From the NCBI GenBank assembly GCA_052298855.1, contig DAVZXP010000002.1, positions 1 through 64,000 of the forward strand: a stretch of DNA of 64,000 nt, written 5' to 3'. The DNA comes from Fimenecus sp052298855. Lineage in GTDB: Bacteria > Bacillota > Clostridia > Oscillospirales > Acutalibacteraceae. Every line of letters starts with the position of its first letter. Position 1 is the first letter of the stretch. This document shows, in pieces, positions 34,301 to 42,696 of the stretch. The notes beneath the pieces were generated by a model. The model was not told the DNA's origin. It worked only from the letters and a program-made list of their open reading frames with translations, and searched no databases. A program made the translations under genes and the position numbers.

Positions 34301-36013
34301 ATGCGGGAACTAAAAAAAATGGCGACGATTATAAAAAATGCGCCTGCTATCACGGATGAAGATGTTGATGTTATCAACCGTTCTTTTGAGCCTTATATTT
34401 TTTATAAAAACGATAAAAAAGGCAGGGCACAGCATTGTATCTGTAGCTGCTGCAGAGAGCATTTTACTGTGTCAGAGCTTCAAAGGACAATGACACCCGA
34501 GGACAGAGAGTTTTTGTCCGCGACGCACAATAAATTCGTGAAATGCCCGAAGTGCGGTGTTACGGCACAAAAAAAGCAAATCGGAGTTGTGAAAAGCTGT
34601 AGTCGCCTCTGGGATTATTCAAGAACGGTTTTTGTAAAGCGCAGATCGGAAAACGAGGTTTACCTAATTTACACCTACAATACAAAGGGCTATCTTGAAT
34701 CTCCTCATTACGAAGCGGAAAAAGGACTTATTAAAAACGTGAAATATGACATTTTGCCGAGACATGAGGTTAATGCAATCTATTACCTTACGCCAAATCA
34801 ACAACGGATATTCAAAAGAGATTGGTATTCGGATATGTGGGATGAAACAAAAATCAAAGAACCGTATAACAAAAACCTTGTTTATAATTTCTCACGCAAC
34901 AAAGGTTATTGGCTTGTCGGCACAGAAAAATTTGAAAACACATTTCTGAAATATTTTGACATGTCAAAATATAAAGAGCTGTGGGAGCGTTACACAGGTG
35001 GCTATAGCGAAATTCCATACTGTAAAATCATTTCCCTTTTTGCGAGGTATAAAAGCTTGGAATTTCTCGAAAAGCAAGGCTTTGACGATTTCGTTTTTCA
35101 GATGATCAATAAAGAGAACGAAGCAGCGACGTTATATGATTGGCAGGCAACGACGCCATACAAGTTTTTTAAGAAGCTGTCAAAAAGCGAAATCAAAGAG
35201 TTAAAAGGAAATGATGTTTGCACCCGTGGGGATGTCTATTTTTATTTACAGATGAAAGCTGTAAATAAAAAGATAAGCGTTGAAGAATATGTAGAGCTTA
35301 AAAAAACAGGCGGATATTACTTTGAGGCTCTCTCAAAGAAAATGCGAAAGTATAAAATTCAAATAAAAACAATGCTGAACTTCTTGAACAAGTTAGAGAA
35401 CGGCAAAAAGGTTGACGCTTCCGAGCGATTAAAAACATATAGAGTGTCAACGTGGCTTGATTATGTTGAAGCAGCGGAAGCTTGCGGATATGACTTGAGT
35501 GTTCACAATGTTTTGTTCCCGAAGAAATTGAAGACAGCACACGACGAAGCGGTTGCAGTCAGAGAACAAGTAAGGTTTGAAAACGAGAAAAAAAGCCAAG
35601 CCAAAAAATTGAGAGAAGAACAAGATGCATTGAATGATAAGAATAATTTGTATGCAAAGCGATATAAAAAACTTCAAAAAGCATATGAATATGGCGACGG
35701 AAAGTATTGTGTTGTTATTCCTAAGGGGGCAACAGAAATTGTACTTGAGGGCAGAGCTCTCAGTCATTGCGTCGGAGGATATGCAGAGAGGCATATCAAG
35801 GGTAAAACAACGATTTTGTTTATGCGAAATGTCGAAAACACCGAGGAAGCCCTTGTCACAATCGAGCTTGACGAAAAAAGTCTTACTGTTATTCAGGCGC
35901 ACGGCAAAAAAAACAGAGATCCAAGCGACGAGGAACAAGCGTTTATCGACAAATGGCTGAAAAATGTTAAACGCAGAAAGAATAAAAAAACAAGCAAGAA
36001 AAAAGTAGCATAA
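34301..36013 (+). CDS. PcfJ-like protein
   Basis: A 570-aa PcfJ-family protein. An N-terminal Cys cluster (CICSCCREHFT, CPKCGV; about 46-88) probably binds zinc. The conserved C-terminal core has GRALSHCVGGYAERHIKG...ILFMRN, then TIELDE and QAHGKKNRDP. The end is Lys-rich. The HCVGGY block is the family hallmark. Function unresolved. Always linked to PcfK. Confidence 0.85.
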   Translation: MRELKKMATIIKNAPAITDEDVDVINRSFEPYIFYKNDKKGRAQHCICSCCREHFTVSELQRTMTPEDREFLSATHNKFVKCPKCGVTAQKKQIGVVKSCSRLWDYSRTVFVKRRSENEVYLIYTYNTKGYLESPHYEAEKGLIKNVKYDILPRHEVNAIYYLTPNQQRIFKRDWYSDMWDETKIKEPYNKNLVYNFSRNKGYWLVGTEKFENTFLKYFDMSKYKELWERYTGGYSEIPYCKIISLFARYKSLEFLEKQGFDDFVFQMINKENEAATLYDWQATTPYKFFKKLSKSEIKELKGNDVCTRGDVYFYLQMKAVNKKISVEEYVELKKTGGYYFEALSKKMRKYKIQIKTMLNFLNKLENGKKVDASERLKTYRVSTWLDYVEAAEACGYDLSVHNVLFPKKLKTAHDEAVAVREQVRFENEKKSQAKKLREEQDALNDKNNLYAKRYKKLQKAYEYGDGKYCVVIPKGATEIVLEGRALSHCVGGYAERHIKGKTTILFMRNVENTEEALVTIELDEKSLTVIQAHGKKNRDPSDEEQAFIDKWLKNVKRRKNKKTSKKKVA

Positions 36014-36026
36014 AGGAGTAAAAAAT

Positions 36027-36977
36027 ATGAAAGAACTTATTAACATTCACGGCGAAATGAGTGAAGCGCAAGCAGAGGCGGTCAAGCTGCACCAAAACAT
36101 AATGCTTAATGCGGAACTTGCTGCTAACAGTATGGTTGCAATGTGCCGAGATCTCAAAATTATGCGAGACAGGCGGCTTTATGAGGAGCTCGGCTGCGCC
36201 GAATTCAGCGAGTACACGGAAAATCTTGTCGGCATTAAAGCGAGACAGGCTTACACTTACATTTCAACGTATGAGAAGCTCGGCGACACGGTTTTGCAGT
36301 CGAATGCAACGCTCGGAATTACAAAATTGAGCCTTATCGCTCAGATGAACGCCGAGGACAGAGCAGAAATGCTCGAAAGCGGACAGGCTGACGATATGAC
36401 GGTCGCAGAGCTTAAAAAGCTCGTTGAGGAAAACAAAAATCAAGGCGAGCAAATTTCAATTCTCAATGCTGAAATCGAAGAATTGAAGAAAAAAGAGAGC
36501 GAGAGTGCTGACGGTTCGGAGCTTGAGAGTAAAATTGAGGATCTGAAAAAGCAGTTAGACGAGAAGCACGCCCTCGTCGAAAAGCTTGAGAATGACCTTG
36601 AGGAAAGTAAAAAAGCCGAAGTGCCTGACACAAAGGCGCTCGAAGAGAAAATCAAAAGCAAAATTTTGAATAAAGCCGAAGCGGAAAAGAAAAAAGCGTT
36701 TTCCGACGGCGAAAAATCGGCTGAAAATGCCGTGAAAGAAAAAATTAACGCTTTGAATTCTCAAATCGAAGCGGCACAGAGCAGAGCACAGGAGCTTGAA
36801 AAGCAGCTTGCCTTGTCGGACAGCGCATCAGCTGAGGCGAAAGTTTACATTTCGTCGATTCAAGCGGAATTCAATGCGCTTATGGGCGTTATCTCCTCAA
36901 TGCCGGTAGAACAAGCCGAAAAATTCAAGGGTGCAGTCAAGAAGCTCTGCGGTGCCATCGTAAGCAGGTGCGATTGA
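36027..36977 (+). CDS. Coiled-coil protein with an N-terminal HTH-like domain
   Basis: A 316-aa protein. The N-terminal about 110 residues (LYEELGCAEFSEYTENLVGI, KARQAYTYISTYEKLG) resemble DUF3102/ParB-linked HTH segments that bind DNA. Residues about 130-290 form a long Glu/Lys/Ala coiled coil. Likely a DNA-binding scaffold in replication or partitioning. Inference only. Confidence 0.6.
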   Translation: MKELINIHGEMSEAQAEAVKLHQNIMLNAELAANSMVAMCRDLKIMRDRRLYEELGCAEFSEYTENLVGIKARQAYTYISTYEKLGDTVLQSNATLGITKLSLIAQMNAEDRAEMLESGQADDMTVAELKKLVEENKNQGEQISILNAEIEELKKKESESADGSELESKIEDLKKQLDEKHALVEKLENDLEESKKAEVPDTKALEEKIKSKILNKAEAEKKKAFSDGEKSAENAVKEKINALNSQIEAAQSRAQELEKQLALSDSASAEAKVYISSIQAEFNALMGVISSMPVEQAEKFKGAVKKLCGAIVSRCD

Positions 36978-37339
36978 TGCGGTACGAATATAAAATTCCG
37001 CTTGTCCCTCCGAGCAATAACAAGTACATAGGCAACGGCGGGCAAGCGGAAAATATTGAATATCAAGCTGAAAAGAGGCAGTGGGCGGGCTACATCAACA
37101 TTTTTTGCCGCCCGAAGCCTCCGAAGGCTCTCGACAAGGCGAAAGTGATATTGCACTATTTTTTCAAGGACAATCGCCGGCGAGACCCGGATAATTATTC
37201 GGGCAAATTTATTCTTGACGGACTTGTAAAGGCTCAAATCCTTGCTGACGATAGCTTCAAGGTAATAACGCTTGAGTTACAGGCAGATGTTGACGAGAAG
37301 AAGCAAGGATTTACGGCTATTGAAGTGGAGGGGTTATAA
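36977..37339 (+). CDS. RusA-family Holliday junction resolvase
   Basis: 120 aa. RRRDPDNYSGKFILDGLVKA carries the Asp residues of the RusA active site, and PPSNNKYIG is the usual N-terminal motif. It resolves branched DNA before packaging. Start codon ATG overlaps the previous stop (TGATG). Confidence 0.9.
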   Translation: MRYEYKIPLVPPSNNKYIGNGGQAENIEYQAEKRQWAGYINIFCRPKPPKALDKAKVILHYFFKDNRRRDPDNYSGKFILDGLVKAQILADDSFKVITLELQADVDEKKQGFTAIEVEGL

Positions 37340-37340
37340 A

Positions 37341-37508
37341 ATGGAGCTTTTAAGCTTTAAGATAAAGATTTTTGAATTGCTCGGAATTGAAAATACGGAA
37401 GAAATCGGCGAAAAGCGGCTTGATGTCGTCTTGAATAGCAAAACGGAGGCTTTCGACTCCTTTAAGGAAATTGCGGACAACCTCAAGGATTGGTTTCAGG
37501 CGTTATGA
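37341..37508 (+). CDS. Small phage protein of unknown function
   Basis: 55 aa, helical, starting MELLSFKIKIFELLGIE. Position just after rusA with a one-base gap suggests coupling. No motif recognised. Confidence 0.5.
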   Translation: MELLSFKIKIFELLGIENTEEIGEKRLDVVLNSKTEAFDSFKEIADNLKDWFQAL

Positions 37509-37594
37509 CAATATTACGAAGCGGAATTCTCGGCTACAAAAACAAATCAAGAGATAGCGGAAAGATAGACTTGGGGGCAATGAAATATGAGTAA
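37505..37594 (+). CDS. Possible 29-aa peptide gene
   Basis: ATGA overlap with the previous gene and an 8-bp overlap with the next. Basic peptide MTILRSGILGYKNKSRDSG-. Weak evidence. Confidence 0.25.
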   Translation: MTILRSGILGYKNKSRDSGKIDLGAMKYE

Positions 37595-37772
37595 AAAAAG
37601 CGGTGTTTTTTGTGATGTGTGCGGAAGAGAAATAAAAAAAGCTAAAAGAAGATATAAATTTAAGAAAATTGAAAAATTTTATACGAGTGAAAGAAAATTT
37701 TACTTCAAGGCACGGAGATTGGACATTTGCGAAAACTGCTTCTCAAGATTGCAAATTTTTGTGAAGAAATAA
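37587..37772 (+). CDS. Small zinc-finger phage protein
   Basis: 61 aa with CDVCGRE (9-15) and CENCF near the C terminus, separated by a very basic middle. A four-Cys zinc-binding nucleic-acid protein is likely. Confidence 0.6.
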   Translation: MSKKSGVFCDVCGREIKKAKRRYKFKKIEKFYTSERKFYFKARRLDICENCFSRLQIFVKK

Positions 37773-37854
37773 AAAAGCAGGTCATATCATTTGAAACGCC
37801 GACATAACGCAAATCCTTGCGTGGCGTTCAAGTATTTTAACAAAGGAGCAAAAA

Positions 37855-38235
37855 ATGGAATGTAAAAAATGTATTCATTACCGAGTGTGCTTGGCGTATT
37901 CGGGTGCGGATGAGCTTGAATGCTGCGAGCTTGTAAATGAAGAGAACAAATGCGATTTTTACGAGGATGAATTTAACACAATGTTTGTTGAGGGCTGCGA
38001 AGATTTCGCCAACCGTACCGAACGGGAGCATTTGCCGTGCATAGTGGGCACTGTTGTCTATCAGACCGACGGGGAAAGAATATACCAAAGCACAATACAA
38101 AAAATTGTATATGATACCGAAAATGTTGCTTTTGATGAACAAGCGTTAAACAATTCAGTTTTTCTTACTCGTGAAGAAGCAGAGAAAGCATTGGAAAGGA
38201 TGAAAGAGAATGAAAAGCGTAATTATAAGCATTAA
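37855..38235 (+). CDS. Cys-rich phage protein
   Basis: 126 aa. The N-terminal CKKCIHYRVC motif and CDFYEDE are common in small Firmicutes phage proteins. The second half contains a DGERIYQSTIQKIVYDTENV beta-rich segment. Ribosome site AAAGGAG. It overlaps the next gene by 26 bp. An imperfect hairpin (ACGCAA-ATCC-TTGCGT with outer AACGCC/GGCGTT) lies upstream at 37799-37828. Confidence 0.6.
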   Translation: MECKKCIHYRVCLAYSGADELECCELVNEENKCDFYEDEFNTMFVEGCEDFANRTEREHLPCIVGTVVYQTDGERIYQSTIQKIVYDTENVAFDEQALNNSVFLTREEAEKALERMKENEKRNYKH

Positions 38236-38830
38236 GCCTTATTGGGTGTTTCTAATTATAGCCAAAACAATGGGGTGGAATATAGCTAAAGAAAAAACCG
38301 TTGAGGTTAGAAAGACTTGCCCCAAAGATGATGAATGGAATAAGATTGGAAAGATATATTGTACCAAAGACAAACAGTCTTTTAATTGCATTCCGAAAGA
38401 ATATCAACCTTTCATGCAAAAGTTCTTGGGCAAGGTTATCGGAGAATTTGTTTGCAACGAAATAACAAGAATTGCACGTTGCGGCTATGACAATGAAAGA
38501 ATTGAGCTGAATATCGTTGACCAAAACCTAACAATCAAAAAGCTTGACGAAGTCTTTCTCTCTCGGTGTCAGCTGTCATATAGCGATATTGAGAAGTATG
38601 CGAACGGCGGGGAAGTGTACGCCTGGCACATTTCCGACCTCGTGCTTTATGATGAGCCGAAAGATATAGGCGAATTCTACAAGGTCGGTATGTTGTCGTA
38701 TGACGATTGGCTTTACGGAATTTATAACGGAAACGGAGGTGCTCGCTCTTCTTATGAGAGTTACAAGAACGCATTTAAGTTGTCAAAAGCACCACAGAGC
38801 TGGTGTTATGTAGAGGAGGTGAAAGAGTGA
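38210..38830 (+). CDS. ASCH-domain-like protein
   Basis: A 206-aa protein. MKSVIISIKPYWVFLI and the KTVEVRKTCPK segment (about residues 28-38) are typical of phage ASCH proteins, a PUA-like RNA/nucleotide-binding fold. AWHISDLVLYDEPKDIGEFY is also family-like. Role in phage unknown. Confidence 0.75.
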   Translation: MKSVIISIKPYWVFLIIAKTMGWNIAKEKTVEVRKTCPKDDEWNKIGKIYCTKDKQSFNCIPKEYQPFMQKFLGKVIGEFVCNEITRIARCGYDNERIELNIVDQNLTIKKLDEVFLSRCQLSYSDIEKYANGGEVYAWHISDLVLYDEPKDIGEFYKVGMLSYDDWLYGIYNGNGGARSSYESYKNAFKLSKAPQSWCYVEEVKE

Positions 38831-39384
38831 TACCTTTTCCAAATAAAAAATACAGCGTTATATACGCAGATCCACCGTGGGCTTATCGGACATATTCTAA
38901 GAAAGGACAGGGACGGTCAGCGGAAAGCCACTATCCGACGATGTGCATTGAAGACATCAAGGCGCTTCCGGTTGGTAATCTGGCAACTAAGGACTGCGCT
39001 CTGTTTCTCTGGAGTACGTTTCCGTGCCTATGTGAAGCGCTCGAAGTGTTGACAGCATGGGGATTTTCCTATAAAACCGTGGCGTTCGTGTGGATCAAGC
39101 AAAACCGCAAGAACGATAATCTTTTCACTGGCATGGGCTACTGGACAAGAGCAAACGCCGAAATCTGCATTCTTGCCACAAAGGGACATCCAAAGCGTGT
39201 ATTCGCAAGTGTGCATCAGGTCATAATCTCTCACATAGAGGAGCACAGTAAAAAGCCCCAGGAAGCGAGAGACCGTATTGTAAAGCTGATGGGAAATGTT
39301 CCGAAAATTGAATTGTTTGCAAGAAATACAACACCGGGCTGGGATGTCTGGGGGAACGAGGTAACTAAGTATGACAAACTATGA
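38827..39384 (+). CDS. MT-A70-family adenine methyltransferase
   Basis: 185 aa. The DPPW catalytic motif is in VIYADPPWAYRTYSKKG (residues 14-30), followed by ALFLWSTFPCL and VWIKQNRKND. N6-adenine methylation of DNA is the expected activity. Start is GTG (38827), overlapping the previous stop, with GAGGTG upstream. It probably protects phage DNA; no restriction partner is present. Confidence 0.88.
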   Translation: MIPFPNKKYSVIYADPPWAYRTYSKKGQGRSAESHYPTMCIEDIKALPVGNLATKDCALFLWSTFPCLCEALEVLTAWGFSYKTVAFVWIKQNRKNDNLFTGMGYWTRANAEICILATKGHPKRVFASVHQVIISHIEEHSKKPQEARDRIVKLMGNVPKIELFARNTTPGWDVWGNEVTKYDKL

Positions 39385-39427
39385 GCGAATTAAAAATATG
39401 AGTATCGAGGAAATGGCAGTAATATGA
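39371..39427 (+). pseudogene. Truncated small phage gene (N-terminal stub)
   Basis: Eighteen codons, MTNYERIKNMSIEEMAVI, overlapping the methyltransferase end. The first 15 residues match the start of a longer Cys-containing small protein common in Firmicutes phages. Here it stops just before the odd capsid gene. Likely cut by the recombination that brought that gene in. Confidence 0.5.
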
Positions 39428-39471
39428 AAACTCACAGTTCAGATTTTAATTAAAAGAAAGGAAGTGTATTT

Positions 39472-40479
39472 ATGGCAATTTATGAAAACATTAAACTTGA
39501 TAAGGGACTTTATTCAACAGGCAAGGGCTTTACCGCAGAGCTTGAAAGCGTTGACCCCTCCGAAAATTACAAGGGAACCTCCATTGACGGTCTTGACGCA
39601 TTTGAAAGACAGCTTAAGCGTTTTGACATCAAGGTAAGCGGTGCAGGCAGCGACACAATCGAAAAGTTCTTCAAAACCACCGATTCTGCGGCACTTTTCC
39701 CCGAATACGTGGCAAGAGCCGTTAAAAAGGGTAAGGAGGAGGCTGATATTCTTCCGCTTATCGTTGCCGCAAAGACACAGATTAACGGTATGGATTACAG
39801 AACAATCGCTTCTGTTCCGACAAAGGCGGAAAAGGAGCTCAAGGACGTTGCGGAGGGTGCTGTCATTCCCGAAACAAGCGTGAATGTGCAGTCAAATCTC
39901 GTAAAGCTCAAAAAGAGAGGCAGAGTGCTCGTCGCTTCCTATGAGGCTCTGCGCTTCCAAAGACTTGATTTGTTTACGGTTATGCTCAAACAGATAGGCG
40001 CATATATCGCTACAACTCAGCTCAATGACGCAGTTACCGTAATCACAGACGGCGACGGTAATGATAATGCCGCAAAAGCAACGGCTGTTGCAAAGGTAGG
40101 CGAGATTACATATCAGGACCTTGTTAATTTCTGGAACGGTTTTGATCCGTACTCACTTAACACAATGATTGTTTCTCCTGATGTTGCGGCTAAAATCCTT
40201 GTTCTTCCTGAGATGAAGGACGCTGTCGCAGGTCTTAATTTCCACGGCACGGGCAAGGTTGTTACACCTCTCGGCGCAAAGCTTCTTAAAAGCTCTGCCG
40301 TAGCTTCGGGCAAGATTATCGGTCTTGATAAGAACTATGCGCTTGAAATGGTACAGGCAGGCGGTATTACAACCGAGTACGATAAACTCATTGACCGTCA
40401 GCTTGAACGTGCGGCAATTACCGAGATTTCGGGCTTTGCAAAAATCTTTACAGATGCGTCAAAGGTTTTGACCGTCTAA
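39472..40479 (+). CDS. Second (out-of-place) phage major capsid protein
   Basis: A 335-aa protein starting MAIYENIKLDKGLYSTGKGF and with EKFFKTTDSAALFPEYVARA. It matches a capsid-protein family seen in other Firmicutes phages. It is not similar by eye to the capsid protein at 46239, which lies in the proper head-gene position. It sits between early genes and the late regulator, without portal or protease neighbours. Ribosome site AAGGAAGTG. After its stop a further start (GGAGGT, ATG at 40493) is cut off after five codons. Both edges therefore look like recombination scars. Confidence 0.8.
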   Translation: MAIYENIKLDKGLYSTGKGFTAELESVDPSENYKGTSIDGLDAFERQLKRFDIKVSGAGSDTIEKFFKTTDSAALFPEYVARAVKKGKEEADILPLIVAAKTQINGMDYRTIASVPTKAEKELKDVAEGAVIPETSVNVQSNLVKLKKRGRVLVASYEALRFQRLDLFTVMLKQIGAYIATTQLNDAVTVITDGDGNDNAAKATAVAKVGEITYQDLVNFWNGFDPYSLNTMIVSPDVAAKILVLPEMKDAVAGLNFHGTGKVVTPLGAKLLKSSAVASGKIIGLDKNYALEMVQAGGITTEYDKLIDRQLERAAITEISGFAKIFTDASKVLTV

Positions 40480-40492
40480 GCGGAGGTATAAA

Positions 40493-40510
40493 ATGAAATT
40501 CTCAATATAG
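40493..40510 (+). pseudogene. Five-codon stub of a lost downstream gene
   Basis: GCGGAGGTATAAA followed by ATG and only four more codons before TAG. This is a strong ribosome site without a gene, as expected if the gene once following the capsid gene was cut off. Confidence 0.4.
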
Positions 40511-40550
40511 ACGAAACTTGATTAAAACTATTACGAAAAGAAGTGAAAAA

Positions 40551-40871
40551 ATGAGTAAATACATAGAACGCAAGGTTTTGTTGAAAGCGGTTAAAAAAAT
40601 GGAAAGGCTTGAGAAGGAAACGAAAACGCCTTACGAGTATGACAAGCAAGGTTATTTACTGCTTATCAACAACGCACCCGGCATAGAGATTGTTAGGTGC
40701 AAAGAGTGCAAGTATTGGGACGCAGCTAAAAATCCAAAATGCAAAGGCGTCGGTATTTGCGCTCCACCGAGAAAAGACCTCGGCGGATGTTGTTTTCACC
40801 GAGGCGCAACAAAAGGTAAAGATTTCTGCAGCTACGGGGAAAGGAAAAAGAGAAATGAGCAGAAAGGTTAA
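40551..40871 (+). CDS. Cys-rich phage protein
   Basis: 106 aa. IEIVRCKECKYWDAAKN (about 50-66) plus CAPPRKDLGGCCFHRG and a C-terminal CSYGERK. This Cys spacing marks a common zinc-binding phage family of unknown role. Start at 40551 with AAGAAGTG upstream. Confidence 0.6.
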   Translation: MSKYIERKVLLKAVKKMERLEKETKTPYEYDKQGYLLLINNAPGIEIVRCKECKYWDAAKNPKCKGVGICAPPRKDLGGCCFHRGATKGKDFCSYGERKKRNEQKG

Positions 40872-40998
40872 GTGTTTGATTTGCTGCGTTGTCGGGGTAT
40901 TGGCAACAGCGGTAACGGTATGCATAACGATTAAAGGCTTGACGGCGATAATTGAATTTGTTGTGTTTGTCGCTTGTCTTTTGCTCTTCGGAGAATAA
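40855..40998 (+). CDS. 47-aa membrane protein
   Basis: MSRKVKCLICCVVGVLATAV starts a product with two hydrophobic stretches. It overlaps the previous gene by 17 bp, with GGAAAGGAAA upstream. Function unknown. Confidence 0.5.
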   Translation: MSRKVKCLICCVVGVLATAVTVCITIKGLTAIIEFVVFVACLLLFGE

Positions 40999-41009
40999 GG
41001 AGGTAAAAA

Positions 41010-41525
41010 ATGAAGATTAAAAAAATAGCAGAGCTTTGCAAAAAGGAAGAAAACATAGTTGTTTATCCGACCTCGGACGGTCCGTGGATCGGTACACGGT
41101 CGGCAATGTATTTTACGCCAGAGCTTGACGGCATAAGCGAAGCGGGATTGTATTCAATTCTTGACATTCCCGAGAACAAAAGGGACACGACACCCATCAG
41201 ATACATAGATTCGCTCGACACAAAGGATATAAACGAAGCGGATAAGGACGAGCCTATGGATAAAATGACTTTAAGGCTTAAAAGCGGAACGGAGATTATA
41301 CCGCTTTTGGGCTTCGGCGGAAGGGTAGCGTTGCTCAATCCTAAGTATTTATCGCCTTTGCCAGTGGATGTAGAGCTGTTCTTGCGAAGCGGAATCATTT
41401 ACGTCAAGCGTGGAATGTGCCTGATTGCGATAATTACACCGATAATCAAAAAAGACGAGGAAATGTTGACGGAGCTTGAATATGTCGTAAGACACATTCG
41501 GGACACGATAGAGGGAGATGTATGA
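41010..41525 (+). CDS. Phage protein of unknown function
   Basis: A 171-aa protein. VVYPTSDGPWIGTRSAMYF near the N terminus and a beta-rich middle (LKSGTEIIPLLGFGGRVAL). Ribosome site AAGGAGG. It overlaps the ArpU-like gene by 4 bp. No family recognised. Confidence 0.55.
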   Translation: MKIKKIAELCKKEENIVVYPTSDGPWIGTRSAMYFTPELDGISEAGLYSILDIPENKRDTTPIRYIDSLDTKDINEADKDEPMDKMTLRLKSGTEIIPLLGFGGRVALLNPKYLSPLPVDVELFLRSGIIYVKRGMCLIAIITPIIKKDEEMLTELEYVVRHIRDTIEGDV

Positions 41526-41875
41526 GAAAATTTCACGAAATTGATATGACCGATTACGGCATATCGAAATATGAAGCACTTGAACTCAAATACTTTTGCT
41601 TGTCGTACCCGGACAAGATAAAGCGTCTTAACGAGCTTGCGGACAAGGAAGAATTGACTGACGAGCAGAGAGAAGAATTCAAGAGGATTGAAAAGGATGT
41701 CAAGGCAATTCACGCAGCAGTACAGCTTGCAATCGGCGGTCAGATAGGTTTATATCAGCCACTGCTTCGGAATTTAACCGTAAATGAAAGTATTGAAAAA
41801 ATGCCCTGCGGAAAAAATCAGGCATACACCTTTAGAAAGCGAGCGTTTTTAATGCTCAGTCGAATAAAAAAATAA
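41522..41875 (+). CDS. ArpU/RinA-like late transcription regulator
   Basis: A 117-aa protein with the sigma-like ending typical of ArpU-family phage regulators (VNESIEKMPCGKNQAYTFRK, RAFLMLSRIKK). These activate late genes in Gram-positive phages. Its position just before the terminase block supports that role. Confidence 0.7.
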   Translation: MRKFHEIDMTDYGISKYEALELKYFCLSYPDKIKRLNELADKEELTDEQREEFKRIEKDVKAIHAAVQLAIGGQIGLYQPLLRNLTVNESIEKMPCGKNQAYTFRKRAFLMLSRIKK

Positions 41876-41881
41876 TAATCA

Positions 41882-42016
41882 AAGCGAAGCGGAAAAGTAG
41901 GGGAAAAAGTGCCACTCCTTTTCCGCTATTATTGTGTTAGGGGAAGAAAAACCCCCTTACCCTGTTTACTCCCTTATTTGTAAAAGCACCTAACCCCCTG
42001 ATAGGTGCTTTTGCCA
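41882..42016. promoter_or_regulatory. Structured spacer before the packaging genes (candidate cos/pac and late leader)
   Basis: Two inverted repeats: AGCGGAAAAG / CTTTTCCGCT (arms around 41889 and 41920) and AAAAGCACCTA / TAGGTGCTTTT (41986-42016). They flank C/G tracts (GGGGAAGAAAAACCCCC). It lies between the late regulator and HNH-terminase, where cos or pac sites and late promoters are often found. The second hairpin ends in TTTT and may also terminate. Confidence 0.45.
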
Positions 42017-42032
42017 TATAGTGAGAGAAAAA

Positions 42033-42326
42033 ATGAATATCAGAGATTACATTTTACAATTCTCGGACATCAGAGAATTTTACAAAACTTACACGTGGAA
42101 AAAATTCCGCAACGAGCAAATGCGGAAAAAGAAATATCAGTGCGAGGAATGCTGGAAGAAAGGATATTACCGTAAGGCGACGGTGCTTCATCACATTAAG
42201 CACTTGCGGGAATATCCCGAGCTTGCACTCACGGAAAGCAATATGGAGGCTCTTTGTGAGGAGTGCCACAAGGCGGCGCACCCCGAAGAATTAAAAAAGA
42301 CAAAATTCAAAGAAAGGTGGGATTGA
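42033..42326 (+). CDS. HNH endonuclease
   Basis: 97 aa. CEECWKKG, VLHHIKHLREYPELAL, then CEECHKAAHPE show the zinc-bound HNH (beta-beta-alpha-metal) fold. HNH proteins next to terminase often assist cos cleavage in HK97-type phages. A GTG at 42021 is an in-frame alternative start. Confidence 0.88.
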   Translation: MNIRDYILQFSDIREFYKTYTWKKFRNEQMRKKKYQCEECWKKGYYRKATVLHHIKHLREYPELALTESNMEALCEECHKAAHPEELKKTKFKERWD

Positions 42327-42327
42327 A

Positions 42328-42696
42328 GTGGCAAGACCGAAAAGCCCGGAGACGATAAAGAAGCAGCAGGAAAAGTCAATAAGCAAGGGACAGGCGGTCA
42401 TCAGAGAGTCGCTTGAAAATCAGCTTCGAGCTCTTGAGGCTTCCGTTCCGCACTTTCAGGATATGATTGACACTTATATCACGCTTTGGGCAATTAAGAA
42501 GCGACTTGAATTTGATATAGCCGAAAAAGGCATACGCTACGACGAGTATATGTCAACCGGCAAAAAGAAGTCAGTTATAAATCCCGCAATCAAAGAGCTT
42601 GAAAATACCACAAAACAAATGTTGTCTATTCTCAAAGAAATGAACCTCACGACGAGCGAAAGCACCGGCGGAGAGTGTGAAGATGAAGAATTGTAA
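42328..42696 (+). CDS. Terminase small subunit, P27 family
   Basis: 122 aa. MARPKSPETIKKQQEKS start, then a helical middle and NPAIKELENTTKQMLSIL, as in P27 (Terminase_4) small subunits that recognise the packaging site. Start is GTG with AAAGGTGG upstream. Overlaps terL by 14 bp. Confidence 0.85.
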   Translation: MARPKSPETIKKQQEKSISKGQAVIRESLENQLRALEASVPHFQDMIDTYITLWAIKKRLEFDIAEKGIRYDEYMSTGKKKSVINPAIKELENTTKQMLSILKEMNLTTSESTGGECEDEEL

